Origin: Mitsuaria chitosanitabida ATCC BAA-476 = NBRC 102408
GTDB taxonomy: Bacteria > Pseudomonadota > Gammaproteobacteria > Burkholderiales > Burkholderiaceae_C
DNA: 64,000 nt
NCBI RefSeq assembly: GCF_001598255.1
Contig: NZ_BCYP01000012.1
Coordinates: forward strand, 1 to 64,000
Direction of reading: 5' to 3'
The position numbers were made by a program, and so were the translations under genes. The notes beneath the pieces are model-generated. The model had not been told where the DNA came from. It made no database searches and saw only the letters and a list, made by a program, of their open reading frames with translations. Positions 57,401 through 64,000 of the stretch are shown here, one piece after another; the stretch's first letter is position 1; each line of letters starts with the position of its first letter.

Positions 57401-57849
57401 GCTACCTGGGCAGCTGGAAGGACCGCGACGGCCTGATCTACGACACGCCGGCCGGTGCCATCTACGGCCCGAAGGCGATGCTGATCGACCAGGACGCCGG
57501 ATCGGGGGGTGACTTCATGCCCTACGCGTTCAAGCGCACGGGCCTGGGCCCGCTGATCGGCAAGCGGACCTGGGGCGGGCTGATCGGCATCTCGGCGAAT
57601 CCGTCGATGATCGACGGCGGCTTCCTGGTCGTGCCCTTCTTCCGCTTCTTCACGCCGGAAGGCGAGTGGCACATCGAGAACGAAGGCGTCGCCCCGGACA
57701 TCGATGTGGACCTCGATCCGACCGCGGTGAACGCGGGCCGCGACGTGCAGCTGGAAGCCGCGGTCGCGAACGTGCTGGAACGGCTGAAGACGTGGAAGCC
57801 GATTCAGCGCACGACGGCCCCTGCCATGCCGACGCAGCTGGGGCGCTGA
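54412..57849 (+). CDS. Tricorn-type S41 peptidase, exported
   Basis: The 1145-aa protein has a signal peptide (cut after LAQ, about residue 36) and two beta-propeller regions with WSPDG / FSPDGR repeats. A Lys/Asp-rich linker lies at residues 571-623. A helical core and a PDZ-like domain (about 835-920) follow, then an S41 catalytic domain. By comparison with tricorn, His is near 809 (QVGHNRLGGG), Ser near 1031 (DAGSGGDF) and Glu near 1091 (IENEGVAPD). Tricorn-like proteases degrade peptides of 6-12 residues into di- and tripeptides. The export signal places this one in the periplasm. ATG 54412 gives the signal peptide; earlier in-frame starts lack sense. Confidence 0.9.
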   Translation: MPLRPLRKAVPLALSLTAAVVTTMAAGPTLAQQAATTPTAALSRAVTLLLREPAVSADRLAFVYGGDLWVANRDGSQPRRLTGHAASEFAPRFSPDGRWIAFSASYDGNTDVYVIPTVGGQPRRLTWHPMADQVTGWSPDGKRVLFASAREVLNARSNQLYEVPVDGGVEQKVMEAVAYEGVWSPDGSRLAYRPYGQAYSGSSGWRQSRGGTTPPIWILDPKGKSWEQIPHVNATDKNPIWMGDEVVFISDRNDGAANLFAFNTKTKALRQLTKETVWDVRSADGRDGRIVYEAGGQLKEVGLDGAAPRVLNIALNEPSNQAREQWKDAAKTIENAALSATGKRVVISARGEIFTVPVKDGVVRNLTNTSGIREKDGVWSPDGQQVAFLSDEPGMRHQVVIRDQLGDQAAGKATRKILLPETGYYTLMDWSPDGARLVLQDNHLNLFQLALGGAQSGKLVKIDTSERRGSVDIGFSPDGRYLAYNVYGKNFFSQIRVIDFQTGERHTITDGLSHANAPAFSPKGDLLFFAASINTGPAQVGLDMSTQERSVRAGLYAAVLRADGKSPLAPKAGDEESKDRKDDKDEDKADKAKDADKSKDGKDGDKDVKAGKKDEGKDAKPKVKPVRIDFAGLQDRIVGLPVAQARYDSLGVADDGALFYLERRQPGVSIEANGSDADKGELYRFDFEEKKAKMVKPQVQGYSLSADGKKILLNLGTGRLEISDAREKIDTKSIDLAGLRVRIDPRAEWKQIFDETWWMEKEYFYDPKLHGLDWSGVYQRYLPLVAGVQRREDLNELMVEMIGELQVGHNRLGGGDVHQEPRVPVGLLGASFAIENGHYRIKQIFKGDRWDPNLKAPLNAPGLGVKEGDYLLAVNGQPVGGTRNLYQLLENTVGKQVQLTVSANANGQGARQVTVEPTGTEGRLRQWWWIDHNRQEVDRLSGGKIAYVYMPDTAGPGFQHFNRMFFAQVDKPGLIVDDRRNGGGQAANYVIELLNRGYLGSWKDRDGLIYDTPAGAIYGPKAMLIDQDAGSGGDFMPYAFKRTGLGPLIGKRTWGGLIGISANPSMIDGGFLVVPFFRFFTPEGEWHIENEGVAPDIDVDLDPTAVNAGRDVQLEAAVANVLERLKTWKPIQRTTAPAMPTQLGR

Positions 57850-57886
57850 ATCGGCTGCGCCGGGGAGGGGTGAGCTCCCACCCCAT

Positions 57887-57991
57887 CCCCGCCCTCCGAG
57901 CGGGCGGGGCACCCGTGGCCCCACCCCTCCCGCCCCCATGGGGCGGGTGAGCTACCCCCGAAGGGGCACTCTCGTGAGGCAGTGCCCCTTC
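57887..57991. terminator. Cluster of three GC-rich hairpins after the S41 gene
   Basis: Three perfect inverted repeats follow one another: CCCCGCCC / GGGCGGGG (57887-57909), CCCGCCCC / GGGGCGGG (57929-57947) and GAAGGGGCACT / AGTGCCCCTTC (57960-57991, 11-bp stem, followed by TTCG). The last could terminate transcription. The first two look like dispersed REP-type palindromes. Confidence 0.6.
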
Positions 57992-58132
57992 TTCGTTCCG
58001 GCTTGGTCCCCCTCAAGTCGGACGCGCCGTGTCGATGGGGGATGAACGCCCGCAAGCGGGGTTCCACTGCCTACCATCGACCGCTCATGGGACGCCGCGT
58101 GGCGGCGTCTGGAACGTGATCTGGAGGTGGTG

Positions 58133-58462
58133 ATGGACCAGCAGATGGAGCCGGCCGCGGAAGCCGTGTCGGTCGAACTCGACGCGGGGCTTGCGTCGGC
58201 AACGGAACGGGCCCCGGTGTGGCGACCCGTCGCGCGCGGGCTCGCCAAGACTGTCGGTCGGCCGTTCGAAGTGCGCAGGTTCGAGCAGCAGATCCAGCAG
58301 TACCTGGAGGACATGCTGGGCGCACGAACGCCCGGCGCGCGACGCTTGCGGATCGATCTGATCCTGTGGCTCGCGCAGGCCGAGGGCGCGCCGGATCCGG
58401 CGCGGCGCCGGCGTGTCGAACGGGAGGCGAGCGATGCGCGGCCGGCCCCGCAGGCGCCGTGA
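58133..58462 (+). CDS. Hypothetical small protein
   Basis: The 109-aa product is not recognised. GGAGG lies 5 nt before the ATG at 58133, which is a strong ribosome site. The middle (VWRPVARGLAKTVGRPFEVRRFEQQIQQYLEDMLGARTPGARRLRIDLILWLAQAEG) is likely helical and the ends are Ala/Glu/Arg-rich. There is no signal or membrane segment. It stands alone between the S41 gene terminators and the convergent amiC. A minus-strand frame covers the same bases but has no ribosome site. Confidence 0.55.
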   Translation: MDQQMEPAAEAVSVELDAGLASATERAPVWRPVARGLAKTVGRPFEVRRFEQQIQQYLEDMLGARTPGARRLRIDLILWLAQAEGAPDPARRRRVEREASDARPAPQAP

Positions 58463-58521
58463 GCAGGAAACGGGCGGTGCACGGCGAGCGTCGCGGAGGT
58501 CGCGAGCTGGCGGTGAGCGTC

Positions 58522-60000
58522 CTACAACGCCCGATGCCGCGAGGCCAGCGGCGGGTTCTTCGCGAAGTAACGCGCGATGCCCGTGGCCAAGGCCTTCACC
58601 AGGTCGTCCTGATAGTCGGGGTCGCGCAGCCTGGCCTCTTCCTCCGGGTTGGAGATGAAGGCCGTCTCGACCAGGATCGAGGGCACGTCCGGTGCCTTCA
58701 GCACCGCGAAGCCGGCTTGCTCCACGCTGCCCTTGTGCAGCTTGGCCAGCTTGCCGATCTGGCCCAGCACCTCGCCGCCCAGCTTCAGGCTGTCCTTGAT
58801 CTGCGCCGAGGTGCTCATGTCCAGCATCGCCCGCAGCACGCCTTCGTCCTTGACCACCTTGCTGTTGACGCCGCCGATCACGTCGGCGGCGTTCTCCTTG
58901 TCCGCCATCCAGCGCGCGGCGGTGGAGCTCGCCCCGCTGGTCGACAGCGCGAAGACGGAGGCGCCGCGCGCCTTGGGCGTGATGAAGGCGTCCGCGTGGA
59001 TGGACACGAACAGGTCGGCCTGCACCCGGCGCGCCTTGCGCACCCGCTCGTTCAGCGGGACGAAGAAGTCCGCGTCGCGGGTCATCATCACGCGGATGCG
59101 CGGATTGGTGTTCAGCCGGTCACGCAGCTTCTTGCCGATCGCCAGCACCACGTCCTTCTCGCGCAGGCCGCTGGGGCCGATGGCGCCGGGGTCCTCGCCG
59201 CCGTGGCCGGGGTCGATCGCGATCACGATCAGCCGGTCCAGCTTGGTCTGGCTCATCTCCGGCGCGATCTCCTTGAGCGGCGGCGCCGGCGGGGCGGGGG
59301 GCTCGGCCTGCGCGACCCGGGTCCCGCTCTTGGCCGGCGGTGGTGGCGCGATGGCCGCGCTGGCGGCGTTCTCCGCCACCGAGGCCGCGGTCTGCGGCCG
59401 GTCGATGCGACCGATCAACTCGCCCAGCGCGTCGTTGACCTCATGCGCGGCGGCGCGCTCCGCCGCCTCCTTGCCGCGCACCAGATCCAGCAGCGGATCG
59501 CGCTCCTGCGTCGGATACAGGTCCAGCACCAGGCGGTTCTGGTAGGCGGCCACCGGCTCGATGGTGAAGACCTGCGGCGCCACCGCCTGCTTGAGGTCCA
59601 GCACGATGCGCACCACGCGCGGCGTGTTCTGGCCGACGCGCACGCTGGCGATGTAGGGGTCGTCCGGCTTCACCTTGCCGATCAGGTCGCGCAGGCTGGG
59701 ATTGAGCTCCAGGCCGTCGATGTCGATGACCAGGCGGTCCGGGTTGGCCGCCATGAAGCTCTTGGCCGCCAGCGGACGGTCCGACTCCAGCGTCACGCGG
59801 GTGTAGTCGCTCGCGGGCCAGACCCGAACGGCGACGATGGAGGCGGCGCCCGCCGCCAGCGCGGGCAGGGCGGGCAGCACGGGGAAGCTCAGCGCGACCG
59901 CGCCCATGCGGCGCAGCGCCTTGCGGCGTTCGTGGGACGGGGTCTTGAGCATGCCGGTCATGGGGTCGGGCAGGTTTCCCTTCGATCGGATCGAGGTCAT
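58522..60000 (-). CDS. amiC: N-acetylmuramoyl-L-alanine amidase AmiC
   Basis: The 492-aa protein has a Tat-like signal (HERRKALRRMGAVALSF), an AMIN domain (about residues 55-165, peptidoglycan/septal localisation), a Pro/Ala linker and a zinc amidase_3 domain. Zinc ligands and catalytic residues lie in AIDPGHGGEDPGAIG, REKDVVLAI, SIHADAF and LVETAFISNPEEE. It splits septal peptidoglycan so daughter cells separate, and is activated by an LytM factor such as NlpD. It follows tsaE by 18 bp, so they are co-transcribed. Confidence 0.94.
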   Translation of the reverse strand: MTSIRSKGNLPDPMTGMLKTPSHERRKALRRMGAVALSFPVLPALPALAAGAASIVAVRVWPASDYTRVTLESDRPLAAKSFMAANPDRLVIDIDGLELNPSLRDLIGKVKPDDPYIASVRVGQNTPRVVRIVLDLKQAVAPQVFTIEPVAAYQNRLVLDLYPTQERDPLLDLVRGKEAAERAAAHEVNDALGELIGRIDRPQTAASVAENAASAAIAPPPPAKSGTRVAQAEPPAPPAPPLKEIAPEMSQTKLDRLIVIAIDPGHGGEDPGAIGPSGLREKDVVLAIGKKLRDRLNTNPRIRVMMTRDADFFVPLNERVRKARRVQADLFVSIHADAFITPKARGASVFALSTSGASSTAARWMADKENAADVIGGVNSKVVKDEGVLRAMLDMSTSAQIKDSLKLGGEVLGQIGKLAKLHKGSVEQAGFAVLKAPDVPSILVETAFISNPEEEARLRDPDYQDDLVKALATGIARYFAKNPPLASRHRAL

Positions 60001-60018
60001 CGGGTGGAACGCATCGGC

Positions 60019-60516
60019 TCAGGGCGCCAGGCGCCGGGAGAGGTCGGCCAGCAGCGCTTGGCCGCGGGCGGTGTGGGCCTCGGCTCGAACGGCGCGGCTG
60101 TCGTCGTCGTTGACGTCCAGGTGCAGCTTGAGGTCGGGCGGCGGCAGCATGCCGGCCGCCTTCTCGGGCCATTCGCTGAGCTTGAGCCCCGGCGCCGCGA
60201 AGAGGTCGCGGAAGCCGGCGTCCTCCCACTCGCGCGGGTCGCTGAAGCGGTAGAAATCGAAGTGGTGGGCGGGCAGGCCCTCGAGGGCGGGCGGCTGGTA
60301 ATCCTCGACCACGGCGTAGCTGGGGCTCTTGATGCGGCCGGTGACGCCCAGCGCGCGCAGCAGGTGGCGGACCAGGCTGGTCTTGCCGGCGCCCAGCCCG
60401 CCGTCGAGCTCGATGCTCACATCCGCGATCTGGGGACAAGCGGCCAGCGCCTGTGCGAACTGCTCGCAGGCGACCTCGTCGGGCCAATGGAACGGGCGGG
60501 TTTCTAGAATGCTCAA
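60019..60516 (-). CDS. tsaE: tRNA t6A threonylcarbamoyl ATPase TsaE
   Basis: The 165-aa P-loop ATPase has LDGGLGAGKTSLVRHLLRALG (Walker A), TGRIKSPSYAVVEDYQPP and HFDFYRFSDPREWEDAGF, all typical of TsaE (YjeE). With TsaB, TsaC and TsaD it makes the t6A37 modification of ANN-decoding tRNAs. The start appears to be TTG at 60516, only 5 bp from the divergent queG ATG, since no ATG or GTG fits. It heads the tsaE-amiC pair. Confidence 0.92.
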   Translation of the reverse strand: MSILETRPFHWPDEVACEQFAQALAACPQIADVSIELDGGLGAGKTSLVRHLLRALGVTGRIKSPSYAVVEDYQPPALEGLPAHHFDFYRFSDPREWEDAGFRDLFAAPGLKLSEWPEKAAGMLPPPDLKLHLDVNDDDSRAVRAEAHTARGQALLADLSRRLAP

Positions 60517-60521
60517 AACCT

Positions 60522-61667
60522 ATGCAATCCTTGATCGACATGCCCCGGCCCGATTCGACATCGAGCCTCTCCCGAGACCCCGCCGCGCTGCAGGCGCTGA
60601 TGGGCGAGGTTCGCGCCTGGGCGCATGAGTTCGGATTCTCACAGATTGGGGTGGCCCACGTCGATCTGAGCGATGCGGAAGCCGGACTGCAAGCGTGGCT
60701 GGACGCCGGCCATCACGGCGAGATGCACTACATGGCCGCCCACGGCCTCAAGCGCGCGCGGCCGGCCGAGCTGGTCCCCGGCACGCTCAGCATCCTGACC
60801 GCGCGCATGGACTACCTGCCCGAGTCGGTCGGCCCCGACTGGCAGGACCGCGAATGGGCCGCGATGCGCGATCCGTCGCGGGCGCAGGTTTCGCTCTATG
60901 CGCGGGGGCGGGACTATCACAAGGTCCTGCGCCATCGCCTGCAGCAGCTGGCGGACCGCATCCAGGCCGCCATCGGACCGATGGGGCATCGCGTGTTCAC
61001 CGACTCGGCACCGGTGATGGAAGTCGAGCTGGCCACCCGCTCGGGCCTGGGCTGGCGCGGCAAGCACACCCTGACCCTGCATCGCGACAGCGGGTCCATG
61101 TTCTTCCTGGGCGAGATCTTCCTGGACGTGGCGCTCCCCCTGACGGAGCCGGTCACCGCGCACTGCGGCCAATGCAGCGCCTGTCTGGATGCCTGTCCCA
61201 CGCGGGCGATCGTCGCCCCGTACCGGCTCGACGCGCGGCGCTGCATCAGCTATCTGACCATCGAGCAGGACGGACCGATCCCGGTCGAGTTCCGCGAGGC
61301 CATGGGCAACCGCATCTACGGTTGCGACGACTGCCAGCTGGTCTGCCCCTGGAACAAGTTCGCGCGCCGCAGCCCGCTGCCGGACTTCGACTGGCGCGAA
61401 CCGCTGGGGAACGCCTCGCTGCTGGCGCTCTGGGCCTGGGACGAGCCGACCTTCCTGCGCCGCACCGAGGGCTCGGCGATCCGGCGCATCGGCCATGCGC
61501 GCTGGCGGCGCAACCTCGCCGTGGCCATGGGGAACGCGCTCAGGCAAGACCTGGCCCCGGCGTTGCGCGAGGACCTTCGCCGGGCGCTGACGGCGGTCCG
61601 GCCGGACGCGTCGGCCTTGCTCGCCGAGCACATCGACTGGGCGCTGGCGCAGGACCCGGAGGGCTGA
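60522..61667 (+). CDS. queG: Epoxyqueuosine reductase QueG
   Basis: The 381-aa enzyme reduces epoxyqueuosine to queuosine in tRNA using cobalamin and two 4Fe-4S clusters. The N domain has FGFSQIGVAHVDL and the active-site Asp near FTDSAPVMEVELA. Cluster motifs are CGQCSACLDACPTRAI and CDDCQLVCPWNKF. The ATG at 60522 has TAGAAT 11 nt upstream; a second ATG at 60540 is possible. It is divergent from tsaE with only 5 bp between start codons, so promoters overlap the genes. Confidence 0.94.
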   Translation: MQSLIDMPRPDSTSSLSRDPAALQALMGEVRAWAHEFGFSQIGVAHVDLSDAEAGLQAWLDAGHHGEMHYMAAHGLKRARPAELVPGTLSILTARMDYLPESVGPDWQDREWAAMRDPSRAQVSLYARGRDYHKVLRHRLQQLADRIQAAIGPMGHRVFTDSAPVMEVELATRSGLGWRGKHTLTLHRDSGSMFFLGEIFLDVALPLTEPVTAHCGQCSACLDACPTRAIVAPYRLDARRCISYLTIEQDGPIPVEFREAMGNRIYGCDDCQLVCPWNKFARRSPLPDFDWREPLGNASLLALWAWDEPTFLRRTEGSAIRRIGHARWRRNLAVAMGNALRQDLAPALREDLRRALTAVRPDASALLAEHIDWALAQDPEG

Positions 61668-61696
61668 TCCCCCCGGCCGGCCCTCGCGCCGGCGCC

Positions 61697-62578
61697 TCAC
61701 TCCTGGATCGCCTTGCGGAAGGCGGCGATGAAGTCCGACACCGCCTTGGGCGAGCGCAGCCCCTGGGGCTGGACCGCGCGGACCTCGACCGGCACCTCGG
61801 GCAGCAGGGTGCGCAGGTGCAGGTCCTCGCCACGGGCCTGCGCGGTGAAGGAGTCGACGATGGCGGGGCCGAATCCCTGCTCGGCCATCACCATCGCGAT
61901 GTGGTGGGTCTGCACGGTGATGCCGGCCTGCGGCGTCAGCCCCAGCCGCGCCCACTGATCGGCGAGCACCGCGCCCAGCGGGTCGCGCTCGTCGATGCGG
62001 ATGAAGGGCTCGCGCAGCACGTCCTGCAGATCGACCGTGGCGCGGCGGTCCGCGCCGGACTTGCCGCGCGCGGAGACACACACCAATCGCCCGGTGGCGA
62101 CCAGCTCGTCGCTCAGGGCCGGGTGGGGCATGCGCCCATAGACGATGCCGACATCCCCCTCCTGCAGCGCCATCGCCCGGGCGATGTCGTTGGAATGCAG
62201 GGTGCGCACGGAGATCGGCAGATCGCCGTAGCGGCGGCGGAAGAGCTTGAGCGCCTCGGGCAGCGCGCGTACCGCGAGCGAGGGCACGACCAGGATGCGG
62301 AAGCCCTGGCCCTCGCCGCTGCCCAGCGCCGTGGCCATGCGGCGCACCGATTCCAGCTGCGACATCAGCGCCTGGACCTCCGGATAGAGCGCCTGCGCCT
62401 CGCGCGTGGGGATGAGGCGGCGGCGCTGGCGCGTGAACAGCGCGTAGCCGAGCTGCAACTCCGCCAGCTGCAGGGCCTGCGTCACGGCGGGCTGCGTCAC
62501 GTGCAGCAGCTTGGACGCGGCGCTGACGGAACCCGTCAGCATCACCGCATGGAAGACCTCGATGTGTTTCAGGCGCAC
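61697..62578 (-). CDS. LysR family transcriptional regulator
   Basis: The 293-aa protein has an N-terminal winged helix (LKHIEVFHAVMLTGSVSAASKLLHVTQPAVTQAL) and a LysR effector domain (FRILVVPSLAVRALPEALKLFRRRYGDLPISVR). I chose GTG at 62578 because GGGAG lies 6 nt upstream and the length is typical; a longer frame to 62656 has no ribosome site. The divergent gene encodes an amino-acid binding protein. A perfect T-N11-A box lies in the 126-bp gap, so it probably controls that gene and itself. Confidence 0.9.
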   Translation of the reverse strand: MRLKHIEVFHAVMLTGSVSAASKLLHVTQPAVTQALQLAELQLGYALFTRQRRRLIPTREAQALYPEVQALMSQLESVRRMATALGSGEGQGFRILVVPSLAVRALPEALKLFRRRYGDLPISVRTLHSNDIARAMALQEGDVGIVYGRMPHPALSDELVATGRLVCVSARGKSGADRRATVDLQDVLREPFIRIDERDPLGAVLADQWARLGLTPQAGITVQTHHIAMVMAEQGFGPAIVDSFTAQARGEDLHLRTLLPEVPVEVRAVQPQGLRSPKAVSDFIAAFRKAIQE

Positions 62579-62598
62579 GCCGTGCTCCCGGCAAGAAC

Positions 62599-62613
62599 AT
62601 AAGGCCAGCTTAT
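62599..62613. promoter_or_regulatory. LysR T-N11-A operator
   Basis: ATAAG-GCCAG-CTTAT is a perfect 5-bp dyad with the LysR pattern T-N11-A (T at 62600, A at 62612). It lies 21 bp upstream of the regulator GTG and 91 bp upstream of the binding-protein ATG. Confidence 0.7.
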
Positions 62614-62704
62614 ACGTTGGAGCGGACTTCCGATCCACGGGAGGACTGAGGTTCAATATCGTTCACGCATTGCCACCTTCGCCCACCGCGAGAAAGGAAA
62701 CGCC

Positions 62705-63598
62705 ATGAAGGCTTTCGTTCCCAGTGCAGTTGTCGTCCTGTCCCTCGTCGCCGCCGGTGCCGCCCAGGCACAGACGGGCGGCACGCTCGAGAAGGTCAAG
62801 TCCTCGGGCACGATCACCGTGGCCTACCGGGACTCCTCGATCCCGTTCTCCTACCTCGACGCCGAGGCCAAGCCCACCGGCTTCGGCTGGGAGATCTGCG
62901 GGAAGATCGTCGACCAGGTGAAGAAGGCCACCGGCCGCGCGGACCTGAAGGTGGCCACGCAGGCGGTGAGCTCGCAGAACCGCATCCCGCTGCTGGCCAA
63001 CGGCACCATCGACATCGAGTGCGGCTCCACCACCAACAACACCGAGCGCGCCAAGCAGGTCGATTTCGCGATCAACTACTTCTACACGGGCACGCGGCTG
63101 CTGGTAAAGGCGAACTCGGGCATCAAGTCCTTCGCGGACCTGAAGGGCCGCAAGGTGGTGTCGACCACGGGCACGACCAACTTCCAGGTGTTGCGCCGGC
63201 TCAACCAGGAGAAGGGGCTGGGCTTCGATCTGATCAGCGCCAAGGACCACGCCGAGTCCGCGCTGCTGGTGCAGGCGGGCCGCGCCGACGCCTTCGGCAT
63301 GGACGACATCCTGCTGTACGGGCTGAAGGCGAGTTCGGCCAACCCGGCGGAGCTGGCGGTGGTGGGCGACGCGGTGCAGGTCGAGCCCTACGCGATCATG
63401 CTGCGCAAGGACGATCCGGCCTTCAAGCAGCTGGTGGACGGGGTGCTGACGCAGCTGATGAAGAGCGGCGAGTTCGAGGCGCTCTACAAGAAGTGGTTCC
63501 AGTCGCCGATCCCGCCGCGGGGCATCAACCTGAACGCGCCGATGAGCCGCGAGCTGCAGGACAACCTGAAGGCGCTGTCGGACAAGCCGGCGCAGTAA
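62705..63598 (+). CDS. Amino-acid ABC transporter substrate-binding protein (Glu/Asp type)
   Basis: The 297-aa protein has a signal peptide (cut after AQA, about residue 22) and a type II periplasmic binding fold of the GltI group: GTLEKVKSSGTITVAYRDSSIPFSYLD, TQAVSSQNRIPLLANGTIDIECGSTTNNTERAKQVDFA and KKWFQSPIPPRGINLN. These bind glutamate and aspartate for GltJKL. The permease genes are not in the window. The next gene, 7 bp on, encodes an Asp/Glu racemase, supporting an acidic amino-acid role. Regulation by the divergent LysR protein is likely. Confidence 0.92.
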   Translation: MKAFVPSAVVVLSLVAAGAAQAQTGGTLEKVKSSGTITVAYRDSSIPFSYLDAEAKPTGFGWEICGKIVDQVKKATGRADLKVATQAVSSQNRIPLLANGTIDIECGSTTNNTERAKQVDFAINYFYTGTRLLVKANSGIKSFADLKGRKVVSTTGTTNFQVLRRLNQEKGLGFDLISAKDHAESALLVQAGRADAFGMDDILLYGLKASSANPAELAVVGDAVQVEPYAIMLRKDDPAFKQLVDGVLTQLMKSGEFEALYKKWFQSPIPPRGINLNAPMSRELQDNLKALSDKPAQ

Positions 63599-63605
63599 GC
63601 CTCCC

Positions 63606-64000
63606 ATGACGCAGACAACACCGCGCCCGGCGCGCGGCGCGGGCGGAGCCATGCCGGGCCCGCCCGGCGTCGTGGGCATCCTGGGGGGCATGGGGCCGCT
63701 GGCGACGGTCGACTTCATGCGCAAGATGCTCGCGGCCACGCCGGCGGTGACGGACCAGGACCACGTCCCGGTCGTGGTCAGCAGCATCCCGCAGGTGCCC
63801 GACCGCACGGCCGCGTTCCGGGGCGAGGGCGTTTCGCCGCTGGACGCGATGATCGCCAGCGGCCGGCGCCTGATCGCCGCGGGCGCGGACATGGTGGTCG
63901 TGCCCTGCAACACGGCGCACCTGTGGTTCGACGAGCTCGAGCGGGCGCTGGGCCTGCCGATGATCCATCTGGTTGATGCCGCGATCGCCGAGGCCCTCGA
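63606..64000 (+). CDS. Aspartate/glutamate racemase family protein, 5' part
   Basis: The reading frame from ATG 63606 runs off the right edge after 131 codons. It shows VVGILGGMGPLATVDFMRKML and DMVVVPCNTAHLWFDEL, the first catalytic Cys with PCNTAH typical of cofactor-independent Asp/Glu racemases (YgeA/RacX type). The second Cys lies outside the window. It is 7 bp after the amino-acid binding protein gene, so the two form an operon. A later ATG at 63651 would remove a Pro/Gly-rich N tail. Confidence 0.88.
   Translation, partial: MTQTTPRPARGAGGAMPGPPGVVGILGGMGPLATVDFMRKMLAATPAVTDQDHVPVVVSSIPQVPDRTAAFRGEGVSPLDAMIASGRRLIAAGADMVVVPCNTAHLWFDELERALGLPMIHLVDAAIAEAL

Noticed and set aside
53542-57939. 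Minus-strand open frame of 1465 codons covering the S41 protease
   Set aside because: It is a mirror frame in GC-rich DNA. It has no domain motifs, is rich in His/Gln/Arg/Val/Leu, and the plus-strand frame has clear tricorn motifs.
57952-58482. Minus-strand frame of 176 codons opposite the small protein at 58133
   Set aside because: No ribosome site; composition is Arg/Ser/Ala-rich. The plus frame has GGAGG before its ATG.

Overview
The window is 64 kb of very GC-rich, densely coded chromosomal DNA. Gene content fits a betaproteobacterium of the order Burkholderiales, most like the Roseateles / Mitsuaria / Rubrivivax group. The pointers are the PrsK-PrsR-PrsT set of the PEP-CTERM/exosortase system beside an EPS sugar transferase, a tandem glycine riboswitch in front of gcvTHP, a FimV-like protein, CysB, LptFG and the order pepA-holC. 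The genus is an inference. I see no insertion sequence, prophage, CRISPR array or rRNA. One tRNA, the 5' part of a tRNA-Pro, runs off the left edge.

Layout. 1-13 kb is housekeeping: tRNA-Pro (partial), an APH-like phosphotransferase, a Crp/Fnr regulator with an unusual leader, a FimV-like envelope protein, then a leftward run lptF-lptG-cbiX-cysB-aminotransferase (LPS export, siroheme and sulfur control), divergent pepA-holC, and a branched-chain amino-acid binding protein closed by a strong terminator. 13.3-23.5 kb is a rightward exopolysaccharide/PEP-CTERM regulatory block: sugar transferase, PrsK sensor kinase, PrsR sigma-54 response regulator, PrsT TPR lipoprotein, a FeeM-like N-acyl amino acid synthase fused to a PilZ-like domain, and a Tat-exported trypsin-like protease. 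No exosortase lies in the window. 23.6-26 kb holds a DHA2-type MFS exporter and an orphan spore-coat-U protein. 26-32.6 kb is the glycine/serine module: glycine riboswitch, gcvT, gcvH, gcvP, terminator, sdaA. 32.6-36.6 kb has an OmpR-type two-component system followed by a DegP/MucD-type protease whose upstream region carries four regularly spaced TTAAG-like hexamers. 36.7-43.4 kb is mixed: an orphan protein, XerD, an Lrp regulator, MarC, a GNAT enzyme, an apparently active CHASE-PAS-GGDEF cyclase and, divergent from it, a catalytically degenerate GGDEF protein. 43.4-48.2 kb is an AttEFGH/LolCDE-like ABC operon. 48.5-61.7 kb is an expanded form of the classical queG-tsaE-ami-mutL-miaA neighbourhood, with an RNA pseudouridine synthase bearing a long Arg/Gly-rich tail, a DedA protein and a tricorn-type S41 protease inserted. 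61.7-64 kb has a LysR regulator divergent from an acidic amino-acid binding protein and an Asp/Glu racemase cut by the window end.

Themes. Cyclic di-GMP appears three times: a PilZ-like fusion, an active GGDEF protein and a degenerate GGDEF protein keeping an I-site motif. Several unrelated genes have a -10-like hexamer (TACAAT, CATAAT, CACAAT or GACAAT) exactly 8 nt before the ATG and no Shine-Dalgarno, which suggests leaderless mRNAs. The most original points are the FeeM-PilZ fusion in the PrsKRT block, the predicted switching of the glycine riboswitch, the TTAAG box array before degP, and the degenerate GGDEF receptor candidate. All functions are read from sequence by eye; no database search was run.
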